Positions 17,731 to 26,443 are shown, numbered from the stretch's first letter. The stretch: DNA of 64,000 nt from Natranaeroarchaeum sp042663585 (GCF_042663585.1 NZ_JBHTAN010000006.1:248001-312000), one strand, 5' to 3'. Made by a program: numbers and translations. The notes: generated from the sequence alone by a model not told the origin.

Positions 17731-18218
17731 GCGATCGTGTCTCCCGCCGATCGCTGCTCGCTGCGGGGTCCTCGGTCGCCGCCGTTTCAGTAGCAGGCTG
17801 TCTGGGCGGCGACAGCACGGACGAGTGGTCCTACTCGGGAACGCTTTCGGCTACCGCACACCAGTACAACAGCCCGAACTGTGACTGCTGTGGCGCCTAC
17901 GGGGAATATCTCGACGAGCATCTTGACGGGTCGCTATCGTCCTCGGTGCGGGAGGACATCGGGACGGTAAAAACCGATCTCGGCATCCCCGGGGACCTGC
18001 AGAGCTGTCACACCGTCGAAGTCGGGTCGTACTTCGTCGAGGGACACGTTCCGGTTGAGACGATAGCGACGCTGCTCGACGATTCCCCCGACATCGCAGG
18101 TATCGCGCTGCCAGGGATGCCCGCCGGTTCGCCGGGAATGGGTGGTGCAAAAGACGAGAAGTGGACGGTCTACGCTGTCGACAAGGAAGCCGATATCGAG
18201 CCGTTCGTGGAACTGTAA
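17727..18218 (+). CDS. DUF411-family copper-binding lipoprotein
   Basis: The 163-residue product starts with a Tat motif SRRSLLAAG and lipobox AGC (Cys 25). The DUF411 core follows: NCDCCGAYGEYLDEHL (Cys 52/54/55), QSCHTVEVGSYFVEGHVP (Cys 94, His 95, His 107) and LPGMPAGSPGM (two Met). This family occurs widely with copper resistance genes and is thought to bind copper outside the cytoplasm. Its ATG lies inside the copA stop (ATGA), so it is translated with the pump and may capture or pass on exported copper. Confidence 0.9.
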   Translation: MSDRVSRRSLLAAGSSVAAVSVAGCLGGDSTDEWSYSGTLSATAHQYNSPNCDCCGAYGEYLDEHLDGSLSSSVREDIGTVKTDLGIPGDLQSCHTVEVGSYFVEGHVPVETIATLLDDSPDIAGIALPGMPAGSPGMGGAKDEKWTVYAVDKEADIEPFVEL

Positions 18219-18271
18219 CAGCGCATCCGGGCCAAAAAACACTTACAAACCGGCTAGTAATTGTTTGCCAG

Positions 18272-19009
18272 ATGAACAGACGACACTTTCTCGCTGGAGC
18301 GGGTGCGTTCGGCCTCGCATCCATTTCTGGCTGTCTCGGACTGGCCGGACTCGACGAACACGAAGCGACCCCGGGTGGCGTCGACGCCGAGACCCGCGAG
18401 GAGACCGGCTACGAACAGGTCGGTATCGAGGAACTCCCGGTCGAGGAATCGGTCGGCCTCGGCCCGGCCACGGAGTCGGTTCGGGTCGCGAACTACATGA
18501 CCAAACACGAGAGGTCGGTCGACATGGGACCGCTCGGCGAGCAACGCGGGGCGGTATTCATGATCCTGTCGACGCCTCAGATCGGCATCCCGAACTACCA
18601 GTTCAACCCCGTCGAGGACATGTCGACGCGCGAACTCATCGATCTGGTTGACGACAACTACGACGGTATCGACGACATCCAACACGAGGAGGACGGGACG
18701 GCAAGCATCCTCGATCAGTCGACGACCGTCTCGCGGTTCAGCGCTAGCGCGCAGTTCGACGGCGAGGACGTCGAGGTCTATCTTCACGTCAGCAAGGCCG
18801 TCGAGACCGACGACGACCTGCTCGTAACCATCGGCGTCTACCCGGAACTGGTCCGGAGCGAAGAGGAAGGAAACGTCGAGGCGCTGATGAGCGGCGTCGT
18901 AGAGCACGCCGATAGCGGTGACGAGGGCGCAGACAGCACGAGCAATGACGGAGATGATGGGGGCGATACGACCGACGACGGCGAGGACGAAGACGGCGGC
19001 TTGCTCTAG
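18272..19009 (+). CDS. Haloarchaeal lipoprotein, DUF6517-like
   Basis: ATG 18272 begins NRRHFLAGAGAFGLASISGC, a Tat signal with lipobox ending at Cys 21. The 245-residue protein has a mature domain of about 190 residues with GYEQVGIEELPVEESV and VANYMTKHERSVDMG, then a very acidic, Gly/Asp-rich tail. It resembles the halobacterial DUF6517 lipoproteins in layout, an assignment made from memory of the family. A 53-nt gap separates it from the copper lipoprotein, so read-through is possible but a copper role is not shown: the mature part has no cysteine. Confidence 0.78.
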   Translation: MNRRHFLAGAGAFGLASISGCLGLAGLDEHEATPGGVDAETREETGYEQVGIEELPVEESVGLGPATESVRVANYMTKHERSVDMGPLGEQRGAVFMILSTPQIGIPNYQFNPVEDMSTRELIDLVDDNYDGIDDIQHEEDGTASILDQSTTVSRFSASAQFDGEDVEVYLHVSKAVETDDDLLVTIGVYPELVRSEEEGNVEALMSGVVEHADSGDEGADSTSNDGDDGGDTTDDGEDEDGGLL

Positions 19010-19662
19010 ACCTGTTCGTCGACCCACTCCAGCAGATCGGCATGCTCGTCCGGGCCGATCCCGTGGCTCATTTCGTAGGTCCGGGCGGTGACCGCTGCGT
19101 CGAGTTCGCTCAGGCGGACGGCCGCGCTGTCGGTCCGTCCCGGCGGGATGATCTGGTCCCGACTGCCGCCCGCGATGAAGACTGGCTTGTCCTCGATGCC
19201 GTCGGGGGCCAGATCGGCGTGTGATTCGGGGAGATAACAGTGCAGCGCGGCGACCCAGTCGATCCGGTCGGGGTCCTCGAGCAGGAGCGAGAGAGCGGTG
19301 ATGCCGCCCTGACTGAAGCCGAGCAGGCCGATCCGGTCGGCATCGAGGTCGTAGCGCTCGATGGCGGCCTCGATCGACTCGTCGACCAGATCGAGGCTCC
19401 GGCGGAACTGCTCGGGATGGGGCTCGCTCTCGTGAAGCCCGCCCCCCGAGAGGTCGAGGTCGTACCAGGTGTAGCCGCCCTGTAGCGTGTCAGGCGCGCG
19501 CAGGCTGAGGACGAACAGCTCGTCGGGGAACTGCTGCGCTATCGGCAGGAGATCCGTCTCGTCGGCACCGCGACCGTGGAGTATGACGACGGCGGGGGAC
19601 GGGCCATCGCCCTCGGCCTCGATCGTCCGATGTTCGAGCGGCAATGTCGGTGTCTCTGACAT
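19006..19662 (-). CDS. Alpha/beta hydrolase, phospholipase/carboxylesterase family
   Basis: The 218-residue enzyme shows the esterase pattern VVILHGRGADETDLL (oxyanion region), the nucleophile elbow GFSQGG (Ser), the acid in GGSRDQIIP (Asp) and the base in MSHGI (His). It fits the cytoplasmic serine esterase family that acts on short-chain esters or lysophospholipids. ATG 19662 is chosen; the frame upstream lacks coding character. The 3' end overlaps the convergent lipoprotein gene by 4 nt. Confidence 0.9.
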   Translation of the reverse strand: MSETPTLPLEHRTIEAEGDGPSPAVVILHGRGADETDLLPIAQQFPDELFVLSLRAPDTLQGGYTWYDLDLSGGGLHESEPHPEQFRRSLDLVDESIEAAIERYDLDADRIGLLGFSQGGITALSLLLEDPDRIDWVAALHCYLPESHADLAPDGIEDKPVFIAGGSRDQIIPPGRTDSAAVRLSELDAAVTARTYEMSHGIGPDEHADLLEWVDEQV

Positions 19663-19782
19663 GGCTATATCCAGGCAGGCGAACGGCTTGAAACCCGTGA
19701 TCGGCCAATCAGAGATGTGAAGTAGTACCACATCTCTTCGGCAAACGCCGAGGTTATACGTTGCGGACCGCTAATCAGGACA

Positions 19783-20832
19783 ATGAGCGAGGAGACGGAG
19801 TACAGCGACGGAGACCTCCGGAACACCGGTATGTCTCTCAAGCACGACCGAGAATGGGATTACGAACTCGACCGGATCGTCGAGGCAGTCGAAGAACGCG
19901 ACGCAAAGAAAGTCGGCCTGCAGTTCCCCGAGGGTCTCAAACGTCGCGGCCCGGACGTCGCCGACGACCTGCGCCAAATCCTCGACGACGACGTGATGAT
20001 CCTGCTCTCGGGCCAGCCCTGCTACGGCGCCTGCGACTTGGATACCTTCATGATGCGCCGGACCGACGTGTTCGTCCACTTCGGGCATAGCCCGATGAAG
20101 GAGTCGGACAAGATCATCTACGTCCCACTCTTCTCGAACGTCGATGTCATGCCGATCATGGAGGAGGCCAAGGCGGAACTCACCGACCCGGACGACGACC
20201 CCGACGTGGGGCTCGTGACGACCGCCCAGCATATGAACCGCTTCTCGGAGATGTCCGAGTGGCTCGAAGACCGCGGCTACAACGTCCATACCCGCCGCGG
20301 CGACGACCGGCTTACCCACGAGGGGCAGGTGCTCGGCTGTAACTACGCTTCGGCCGACGTCGACGCCGACCAGATCCTCTACGTCGGCGGCGGGAAGTTC
20401 CACCCCCTCGGACTGGCGATGGAACACCCCGACAAGAACGTCATTATCGCGGATCCGGTCAACAACGTCGTGACCATCGCAGACACCGAGAAGTTCATGA
20501 AACAGCGCTACGCCACCGTCCACAAGGCGATGGATGCCGAGACGTTCGGCGTCATCTTCTGTACCAAGATCGGTCAGGGTCGGATGGATCAGGCAGAGGC
20601 GGTCCTCGAAGACAACGACAACGCCTATCTGATCACGATGGACGAGGTAACGCCTGATCGCCTGCGGAACTTCGGCTTCGACGCCTACGTCAACACTGGC
20701 TGTCCGCGAATCACGACCGACGACGGCCCGCAGTTCCACAAGCCGATGCTCACGCCTGGCGAGTACCAGATCGCCGTCGGCAACAAACCGCTCGACGAAC
20801 TGAGCTTCGACACCTTCCACGGCACCTGGTAG
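19783..20832 (+). CDS. dph2: Diphthamide biosynthesis enzyme Dph2
   Basis: This 349-residue radical-SAM-like [4Fe-4S] enzyme transfers the 3-amino-3-carboxypropyl group of SAM to a histidine of elongation factor aEF2, the first step to diphthamide. The three cluster cysteines are seen in GQPCYGACD, VLGCNYAS and NTGCPRI, one per domain. KKVGLQFPEGL, HFGHSPM and GGGKFHPLG are further family segments. Length and all three cysteines indicate a functional homodimeric archaeal Dph2. A slightly longer N-terminus than usual is present. Confidence 0.95.
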   Translation: MSEETEYSDGDLRNTGMSLKHDREWDYELDRIVEAVEERDAKKVGLQFPEGLKRRGPDVADDLRQILDDDVMILLSGQPCYGACDLDTFMMRRTDVFVHFGHSPMKESDKIIYVPLFSNVDVMPIMEEAKAELTDPDDDPDVGLVTTAQHMNRFSEMSEWLEDRGYNVHTRRGDDRLTHEGQVLGCNYASADVDADQILYVGGGKFHPLGLAMEHPDKNVIIADPVNNVVTIADTEKFMKQRYATVHKAMDAETFGVIFCTKIGQGRMDQAEAVLEDNDNAYLITMDEVTPDRLRNFGFDAYVNTGCPRITTDDGPQFHKPMLTPGEYQIAVGNKPLDELSFDTFHGTW

Positions 20833-21035
20833 CGACGAACGGCAGCCGAACGGTCGTCGACCCGGCAACCGAATTCGATGCGGCACGCGATCCTTCGACT
20901 GTCGCGCTCTTTTCGACTCCGATCATGGCGAGTTTCCCGATTCGAACAGCCGCAGGCCCGCAACGAGTTCTCAATCGATACTCGTCAGATACGAAATAAT
21001 AAGGGGAACAATCATGAGTATGCGGTAAAAAGACG

Positions 21036-21959
21036 ATGCCAATGACTGAGGACGGTTCCGACACCTTACCCGACAACAAACTGTTCGATCTGTACGAACA
21101 GTATATCGGCGAACCGGACGCACAGACGGACGTTTACCTTGGCTTCGGGCTCTTTTTTATCGGGGTAGCGCTTGCGGTGATCGCAGCGGTTACTTTCATC
21201 GGCGGTGTCACGGCGTTCGGGTATCGCGAGGGGTCGTACTTCGTCTTTGCGAACGCCGCCTTCGTCGCCGCACTGCTGTCGTTACCGCTCCTGTTGCTAG
21301 GCGTCGACGTACTGTTGCCGGTCGAACAGAAGGCAGTGCTCGCGTCAGCGGCTGGCGTCGTAGTGACGATCGGTGCCACCGTTGCGTTCTCCTGGTACTA
21401 CCCCAGCCAGTGGGCCGAGTTCGGAGCCTCGACGATGCTCACGATCCTCGGGACGTACGGGGTCGGACTCGCTATCGTCGCTGCGGCCACCGGCGCCGCA
21501 CTGGTGGCCCACCAACTCGAACGCGCAAAACCCCATCCCTCCGAGATAGAGGCTGTCGAGGCGGACGAGGTCGAAGAATCGATCAGTGAAGAAGATATCG
21601 AACAGGACATCGAGTCGGCGATGGAGGGCGTCGAGATGTCCTGGGGTGGCGTCGAGAAACAGGAGTCGAAGCGACTCTCGTTCAGTGCGTCGGACTCGTT
21701 CGAGGCGGCCAACGTCGATGTGGAGGCCGAGACGACGCGCCAGACTGGCGGCGTCGACACGCAGGTGAGTGGGCTCAAAGCGCTCAAGGGTGGCGACACG
21801 AAGACGGCCACGTCGTCGTCGACGGTCGACGACCAGACCTCGAAACTCAACGAACTGCGGCAACGGAAACAGGAGGAGGAAGCCACCGAGGAGAACGACG
21901 CCGTTATAGCCGACATCGGTCTCGTCGACCGGGTCCGTGGACTGCTGGGTCGGAACTAA
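21036..21959 (+). CDS. Four-helix membrane protein resembling CdpA (DUF7139-like)
   Basis: The 307-residue protein opens with a short cytoplasmic segment (LFDLYEQYIGEPDAQTDVY), then four predicted transmembrane helices between about residues 35 and 165, then a long acidic disordered cytoplasmic tail ending in LVDRVRGLLGRN. This layout matches the haloarchaeal DUF7139 family, to which I believe the Haloferax cell-division protein CdpA belongs (from memory, unverified). Start may be ATG 21042. The neighbouring actin homologue, 94 nt downstream on the same strand, fits a cytoskeletal or membrane-anchoring role. Confidence 0.72.
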   Translation: MPMTEDGSDTLPDNKLFDLYEQYIGEPDAQTDVYLGFGLFFIGVALAVIAAVTFIGGVTAFGYREGSYFVFANAAFVAALLSLPLLLLGVDVLLPVEQKAVLASAAGVVVTIGATVAFSWYYPSQWAEFGASTMLTILGTYGVGLAIVAAATGAALVAHQLERAKPHPSEIEAVEADEVEESISEEDIEQDIESAMEGVEMSWGGVEKQESKRLSFSASDSFEAANVDVEAETTRQTGGVDTQVSGLKALKGGDTKTATSSSTVDDQTSKLNELRQRKQEEEATEENDAVIADIGLVDRVRGLLGRN

Positions 21960-22021
21960 TCAATGTCTCCTCGGTATTGATATACTTACTTGCCGGGAAG
22001 TTCTGTAAATATTTCACATAG

Positions 22022-22029
22022 TTTTATTG
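22022..22029 (+). promoter_or_regulatory. TATA box of the actin-like gene
   Basis: TTTTATTG lies 25-32 nt before ATG 22054, giving the actin homologue its own leaderless promoter separate from the membrane-protein gene upstream. Confidence 0.55.
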
Positions 22030-22053
22030 TACGGGGGAAAGCTTGTATCGACT

Positions 22054-23082
22054 ATGGCGAAAGGCCTAGACGTCGGCACAATGAACATCCTGTCGGCACA
22101 GCAGGATGGTAACGACACCGTCTTCGTGCAACAGCGCAACTCCTTCGTAGAGATCGATTACTCCGACATGGCGGAGCAGATGCTCTCTCGAAGCGAAGTG
22201 CTCCACATCCGCAAGGACGACAAGGTCTACGTGGTCGGCGATGACGCACTCAACTTTGCGAACATCTTCAACCGCGAGACTCGACGTCCTATGCAGCACG
22301 GTATCCTCTCTTCGGACGAGAAGTCCGCAATCCCGATGATGAAGCTCATCATCGAGCAGGTGGTTGGCGAGCCGAACCACCCCGGCGAGAAACTGTACTT
22401 CTCCTCCCCGGCCGATCCGATCGACTCGAGCATCTCGACCCTGTATCACCAGAAGACCCTCGAATCCTTCATCAACGACATGGGCTATGACGCCGAGCCC
22501 ATCAACGAGGGGATGTCGGTCATCTATAGCGAGTTGGCCGACAACGACTTCACCGGGCTGGGTATCAGCTTCGGTGCCGGGATGACCAACGTCTGTCTGG
22601 CGTACTACGCGGTGCCGGTCATGAAGTTCTCGGTCGCCCGTGGTGGCGACTGGGTGGACGAGCAGGCTGCACAGGCAACTGGCACGCCGGTCGACAAGGT
22701 CACCTCTATCAAGGAAGACGACTTCGAACTCGACTTCCAGACCGACGTCGGTGGCGTCGAGGGCGCGCTGTCGATTTACTACGAGAACCTGCTCGACTAC
22801 GTCATCGACCTGATCGTCAAGGAAGTCGACGACGAAGACGTCGAGGAGGGCCTGGACGTGCCGGTCGTCGTCACTGGCGGTACCTCCAGCCCCGACGGCT
22901 TCGAGGATCTGTTCCGCGACCATCTGCAGGACGCCAACATTCCGTTCTCGATCAGCGGCGTCAGCCACGCCAACGAACCCCTGTACAGCGTTGCACGTGG
23001 TGGCCTCGTGGCCGCACGCTCCGACGAAGAAGCGCCGGCAGGCGGTGCCGAAGAGGAAGAAGCCCCGGCCGCCGACGAGTAA
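22054..23082 (+). CDS. Salactin/volactin-type actin homologue
   Basis: The 342-residue protein has actin/MreB/ParM ATPase-fold features: phosphate-1 motif GLDVGTMNILSA, phosphate-2 segment GLGISFGAGMTNVCLAYY, and an adenosine-motif-like VVVTGGTSSPDGFEDLF. It is close in size and pattern to the haloarchaeal actins called salactin (Halobacterium) and volactin (Haloferax), which make dynamic filaments affecting chromosome or cell-shape control. The C-terminal tail EEAPAGGAEEEEAPAADE is acidic and disordered. Start 22054 is supported by the TATA spacing. Confidence 0.87.
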   Translation: MAKGLDVGTMNILSAQQDGNDTVFVQQRNSFVEIDYSDMAEQMLSRSEVLHIRKDDKVYVVGDDALNFANIFNRETRRPMQHGILSSDEKSAIPMMKLIIEQVVGEPNHPGEKLYFSSPADPIDSSISTLYHQKTLESFINDMGYDAEPINEGMSVIYSELADNDFTGLGISFGAGMTNVCLAYYAVPVMKFSVARGGDWVDEQAAQATGTPVDKVTSIKEDDFELDFQTDVGGVEGALSIYYENLLDYVIDLIVKEVDDEDVEEGLDVPVVVTGGTSSPDGFEDLFRDHLQDANIPFSISGVSHANEPLYSVARGGLVAARSDEEAPAGGAEEEEAPAADE

Positions 23083-23185
23083 CGCAGCCCGAACCTCGTT
23101 CGATTTTTTGTGTGACGCCGTGGCGCTGGCTGTCGGTATTGGGTATCTGATTGACCGCATCGCCCCTGCCGCTCCAACTGCGAGG

Positions 23186-23353
23186 CTACTTCTCGCGGAA
23201 GCGACTGAGCGCGTCCTGCCAGGACTCGAACTCCTCGCGCTCGCTGGCGTGCTCCACCGCGACTCCGGCGTAGCCACAGGATTCACAGACCTCCGCCTGA
23301 TGACCCTCCAGTGTGTAGGTCTGTAACGGCTCCGAACAGCGTGGGCAGTCCAT
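23186..23353 (-). CDS. Small TFIIB-type zinc ribbon protein
   Basis: Starting at ATG 23353, the 55-residue product contains MDCPRCSEPLQTYTLEG and EVCESCGYAGVAV, two CxxC knuckles forming one zinc ribbon, followed by a charged helix (REEFESWQDALSRFREK). It resembles the zf-TFIIB mini-proteins common in haloarchaea, for which a regulatory or protein-binding role is assumed. A TTAACTATTTT element about 27-35 nt upstream fits a leaderless promoter. It converges with the actin gene. Confidence 0.8.
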   Translation of the reverse strand: MDCPRCSEPLQTYTLEGHQAEVCESCGYAGVAVEHASEREEFESWQDALSRFREK

Positions 23354-23592
23354 ATCGATGCCGACGAAGGGCACCGACTTAACTATTTTCCGCGAACGAT
23401 GCGGAGAGCACAATCCCGGCGGGCCACGTATCGCCGTGCCCAGATATATAACTCATACGCATCCATCACGCTTTTGTATTCATACTGTGTATTAGTCTCT
23501 GAGATGTACCAGACGTCGATGCCGACGATCGGATGCGCCAGGGAAGGTCGGACGACTGCGGTGATACGGATCCCGACAGGGGCCAGCGACCG

Positions 23593-24216
23593 ATGAGTAC
23601 GAAACGACAACTCGCCCAGCAACTCGGCGTTGTGGGTGGGTTCGACGATCCGACGGTCGAACTGGAGCAGTACCGGACGCCGCCGGATCTGGCGGCCCAT
23701 CTGGTCCACGTCGCGGATCTGCAGGGCGACATCGACGGTCGAACCGTGCTGGATCTCGGTGCCGGGACCGGGATGCTTGCGCTGGGAGCGGCGCTGCGTG
23801 GACCGGAGCGAGCGATCGGTATCGACATCGACCGTGGAGCCTTGCAGACGGCACGCAGGAACGAGCGCCGGGTTGGGACGACGACCGATATCGGCTGGAT
23901 CCACGCCGATGCGACGCGCGCACCGCTCTGTATCGACGACGCCGTCGTTCTGATGAACCCCCCGTTCGGCGCGCAGGACGGGAACGCACACGCCGACCGG
24001 GCGTTTCTCAAAACTGCCTCCGAGGTCGCCTCCGTCTCCTACTCGATCCACAATTCGGACAGTCAGGCGTTTGTCGACGCGTTCGCCGGCGATAACGGTG
24101 GCGAGGTCACGCGAGCGTTCCGTGCCGAACTGGATCTGGATCGCCAGTTCGAGTTCCACAGCGAGAACCGACGCGTCGTTGACGCCGAAGTGTTCCGTAT
24201 CGAGTGGGACCGCTAG
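23593..24216 (+). CDS. METTL5-like SAM-dependent methyltransferase
   Basis: The 207-residue enzyme has the SAM-binding motif LDLGAGTGMLALGAAL, the acidic motif II GIDIDRGAL, and the N6-adenine signature MNPPFGAQDGNAHAD (NPPF). The sequence DLAAHLVHVADLQGD near the N-terminus matches archaeal METTL5 homologues, which methylate N6 of an adenine in small-subunit rRNA. No Trm112 gene is adjacent, but a Trm112-like protein, the partner of METTL5 in eukaryotes, is encoded at 48553-48741 in this window. It overlaps the convergent rhomboid gene by 4 nt. Confidence 0.88.
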   Translation: MSTKRQLAQQLGVVGGFDDPTVELEQYRTPPDLAAHLVHVADLQGDIDGRTVLDLGAGTGMLALGAALRGPERAIGIDIDRGALQTARRNERRVGTTTDIGWIHADATRAPLCIDDAVVLMNPPFGAQDGNAHADRAFLKTASEVASVSYSIHNSDSQAFVDAFAGDNGGEVTRAFRAELDLDRQFEFHSENRRVVDAEVFRIEWDR

Positions 24217-25847
24217 AACCCACGACCTTCCGCGCGCGCAATCTGGACGCTCGTCTCACCGCGCTCGGCCATGATCACCGTCTTCCCGTCAGTCTGTTCG
24301 CGCTCGAAGGTAAGCCCACCAGCCTCGACCGGTTCGTCTGCTGTGGGCAGGGGCGTCCGATCGAGGCGACCGTTCCCGTCGTCGACGGCAAGGATGAACT
24401 GGCCGTTCTCGGGGATGATCATGACGGAACGCCCGTCGATCCGCGGTGTCGCAGTCTGGAGATCGGAGACGAACACCGGTCGCTCCTTCCCGTCGACGAA
24501 CACCTGATAGACCGTCTCTTTCCCGGTCGGCGTCCATCCTTCACGAACCACGCGGACGGTCTCGCTCCAGCCTGGGCCACCCACCTTGACCGTCGTCGAA
24601 CCGCGGAACGCCAGTCTCTCCTTCGAGGTGTGGGTCATCCAGATGTCCCGCTGTTCACTAGTGACAATCACCCCGCTGGTGTCGATGGAGGTGCTCTCGC
24701 CGAACAGTTCGATATCGTAGGCGAACACCATCTCGTTGCGGACGCCCTCGTCGTAGGTGATCTGGTAGTCCTCGACGGTCACTGCGTCCTCGTCGATCGA
24801 GGTATCGTCTACGGTGTAAAGGTTCGGGACGATAGCTACCCCGCCGAGTGCGGCGAGGCCAAGTATCAGCATCGTGATGGCGACGCCACGGCGCGTGGTC
24901 GAGCGGACCACCGTTCTGTCCGAGGTGGTCGCAGCCAGCGTGACGAGCACGGCGAGCAGAACCACGAGTACGAGACCGGGCCCGCGAAAGAGCACATACT
25001 CGCCGCCGCCGCGGAACCAGTAGACGAGATAGAGTCCCTGCACGACGCCGAAGACCAGCGTTGCCCCGAGGAGACGGGCGGCGCTCGGCCGCCGTGCGCG
25101 CCGCCGGAGGACGGCGAGACCGAGGACGACACCGACGAGAAAGCCCAGCGCGTGTCCCTGTACCGCAATCGACGCCCACGACGGCGCGGATGGGGCACTC
25201 GCCGAGGTCGTCGCCACGAGGACGGGATCGAGCAGGCTCTGGAGCGTGGTGCTGACCACCCGCGAGATCAGCAGTCCCACGACCGTCACGACGGGATAGT
25301 GGACGATTGCGAAGCCGGCAAAGGCGAAGACGACGCCGGAAAAGCCGATTACGGGTCCGAGCGCGAACAGGCTGGTCGCCACCCCCACGAGCAGTACGGC
25401 GGTCGGGAAGACGACGAACGCCCGAATCCACGGGTTCGTTCGCCACGATGCGAACGACTGCGAACCGCGTTCGCTCGGCAGATGACCCCATGCGTACTCG
25501 GCGATCGGTGCCAGCACGATAGCGCTCGTCAGGTTTCCGAGGATGTGGCCGGGGTTGGCGTGGGCAAAGCCCGAGGTGAGCCAGCCGGTCGGATAGAGAT
25601 ACGACCACGACCGATAGGGGAGTACCACCGGGTCCGACCAGTTCAACAGCCCCTCCTGCAGGAACAGATAGACCGCGAGAACGAACAGCACAGACACGAC
25701 CGATCCCCACGGGACGCCCAGTAGCAGTCGGGAACGAACCGCCCGCCCCCACCGGCCGCCCGGCTTATCGAGATAGATGACTGCCGCGAGCGCGAGGCCG
25801 AACGCGAGCACGACGGATGCGCCGAGTGTTTGCGACGGCGCGGTCAT
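24213..25847 (-). CDS. Rhomboid intramembrane serine protease with large C-terminal domain
   Basis: The 544-residue protein carries the rhomboid catalytic set: HANPGHILGN (His 96, His 101, Asn 105), GFSGVVFA (Ser 170) and GHALGFLVG (His 232). It has roughly eight to nine predicted membrane helices up to about residue 330. The last 200 residues form a soluble beta-rich domain (from NLYTVDDTSIDED onward), expected outside the cell by helix count. Some spacing there recalls ResB-like domains, but I cannot assign it. Rhomboids cleave membrane helices of other proteins. GNAT lies 1 nt upstream, so the two are probably one operon. Confidence 0.9.
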   Translation of the reverse strand: MTAPSQTLGASVVLAFGLALAAVIYLDKPGGRWGRAVRSRLLLGVPWGSVVSVLFVLAVYLFLQEGLLNWSDPVVLPYRSWSYLYPTGWLTSGFAHANPGHILGNLTSAIVLAPIAEYAWGHLPSERGSQSFASWRTNPWIRAFVVFPTAVLLVGVATSLFALGPVIGFSGVVFAFAGFAIVHYPVVTVVGLLISRVVSTTLQSLLDPVLVATTSASAPSAPSWASIAVQGHALGFLVGVVLGLAVLRRRARRPSAARLLGATLVFGVVQGLYLVYWFRGGGEYVLFRGPGLVLVVLLAVLVTLAATTSDRTVVRSTTRRGVAITMLILGLAALGGVAIVPNLYTVDDTSIDEDAVTVEDYQITYDEGVRNEMVFAYDIELFGESTSIDTSGVIVTSEQRDIWMTHTSKERLAFRGSTTVKVGGPGWSETVRVVREGWTPTGKETVYQVFVDGKERPVFVSDLQTATPRIDGRSVMIIPENGQFILAVDDGNGRLDRTPLPTADEPVEAGGLTFEREQTDGKTVIMAERGETSVQIARAEGRGF

Positions 25848-25848
25848 T

Positions 25849-26328
25849 TTAGCGTCGCCTGACCAGTTCGCTCAACCGTTTCGTGATGCTCTCGTCCTCG
25901 CCGAGTTTGAGATAGTAGGCATCGCCGCCGTCCTCGTAGTAGTTCTCGATGCGCCGTTTGATCTCGAAGCCTAGCGATTCGTAGAACTGCAATGCGTTCT
26001 CGTTTGTCGCGCGTGCATGACAGGTTACGGAGCCGTGCTCGTCGGCGACGCGAGCAACGAGTCGTTCGCCGAACCCTTCGCCGCGGAACTCCGGTGCAAC
26101 TGCCAGAAACAGGATGTAGCCGTCACGTCGGACCGTCGCGAAACCGACGAGGTCGTCGCCGTCGAGGAACAGGTGGACGGTCGATCGGCGGTACGCATCC
26201 GTAAAGAAGCCGCGCCGCTGCTTGAGGACGCCCTCCGAGCGGCGGATCTGCTCTTTGAGTTCCCAGGCATCGCCCAGGTAGTCATCGTCGCCGGGCGCGA
26301 CGACGCGTGAATCGACGTTAACGCTCAC
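25849..26328 (-). CDS. GNAT-family N-acetyltransferase
   Basis: The start is set to GTG 26328 because a TATA box at 26351-26360 puts the transcript start there; the longer frame upstream lies across the promoter. The 159-residue enzyme shows the acetyl-CoA-binding motif VAPEFRGEGFGERLV and the ENALQFYESLGFEI motif of RimI-type enzymes. It could acetylate a protein N-terminus or small amine; the substrate cannot be read from sequence. It is followed after 1 nt by the rhomboid gene. Confidence 0.86.
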   Translation of the reverse strand: MSVNVDSRVVAPGDDDYLGDAWELKEQIRRSEGVLKQRRGFFTDAYRRSTVHLFLDGDDLVGFATVRRDGYILFLAVAPEFRGEGFGERLVARVADEHGSVTCHARATNENALQFYESLGFEIKRRIENYYEDGGDAYYLKLGEDESITKRLSELVRRR

Positions 26329-26350
26329 TGTGGGTACGTAACGGCGACGT

Positions 26351-26360
26351 GAATATAATT
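26351..26360 (-). promoter_or_regulatory. TATA box of the GNAT-rhomboid operon
   Basis: The minus strand reads AATTATATTC, 23-32 nt upstream of GTG 26328. It decides the start codon of the acetyltransferase. Confidence 0.6.
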
Positions 26361-26443
26361 CCACCGGCAGGTCGCCGTCGTTCTCGCTCCTGGGACGGTC
26401 CGAAACCGGGCTATTCACGGTCGCTCCGCTCGTCAGTTCGACC

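Noticed and set aside
22066..23286. 406-codon minus-strand frame opposite the actin gene
   Set aside because: Val/Asp/His-rich mirror of the actin codons; no recognisable motif.
23383..23466. 27-residue minus-strand frame upstream of the zinc ribbon gene
   Set aside because: Basic, short, with no clear TATA spacing and lying in an AT-rich control region; no support beyond an ATG and a stop.
24204..25724. 506-codon plus-strand frame opposite the rhomboid gene
   Set aside because: Shadow frame with low-complexity charged composition; the rhomboid catalytic motifs are on the minus strand.
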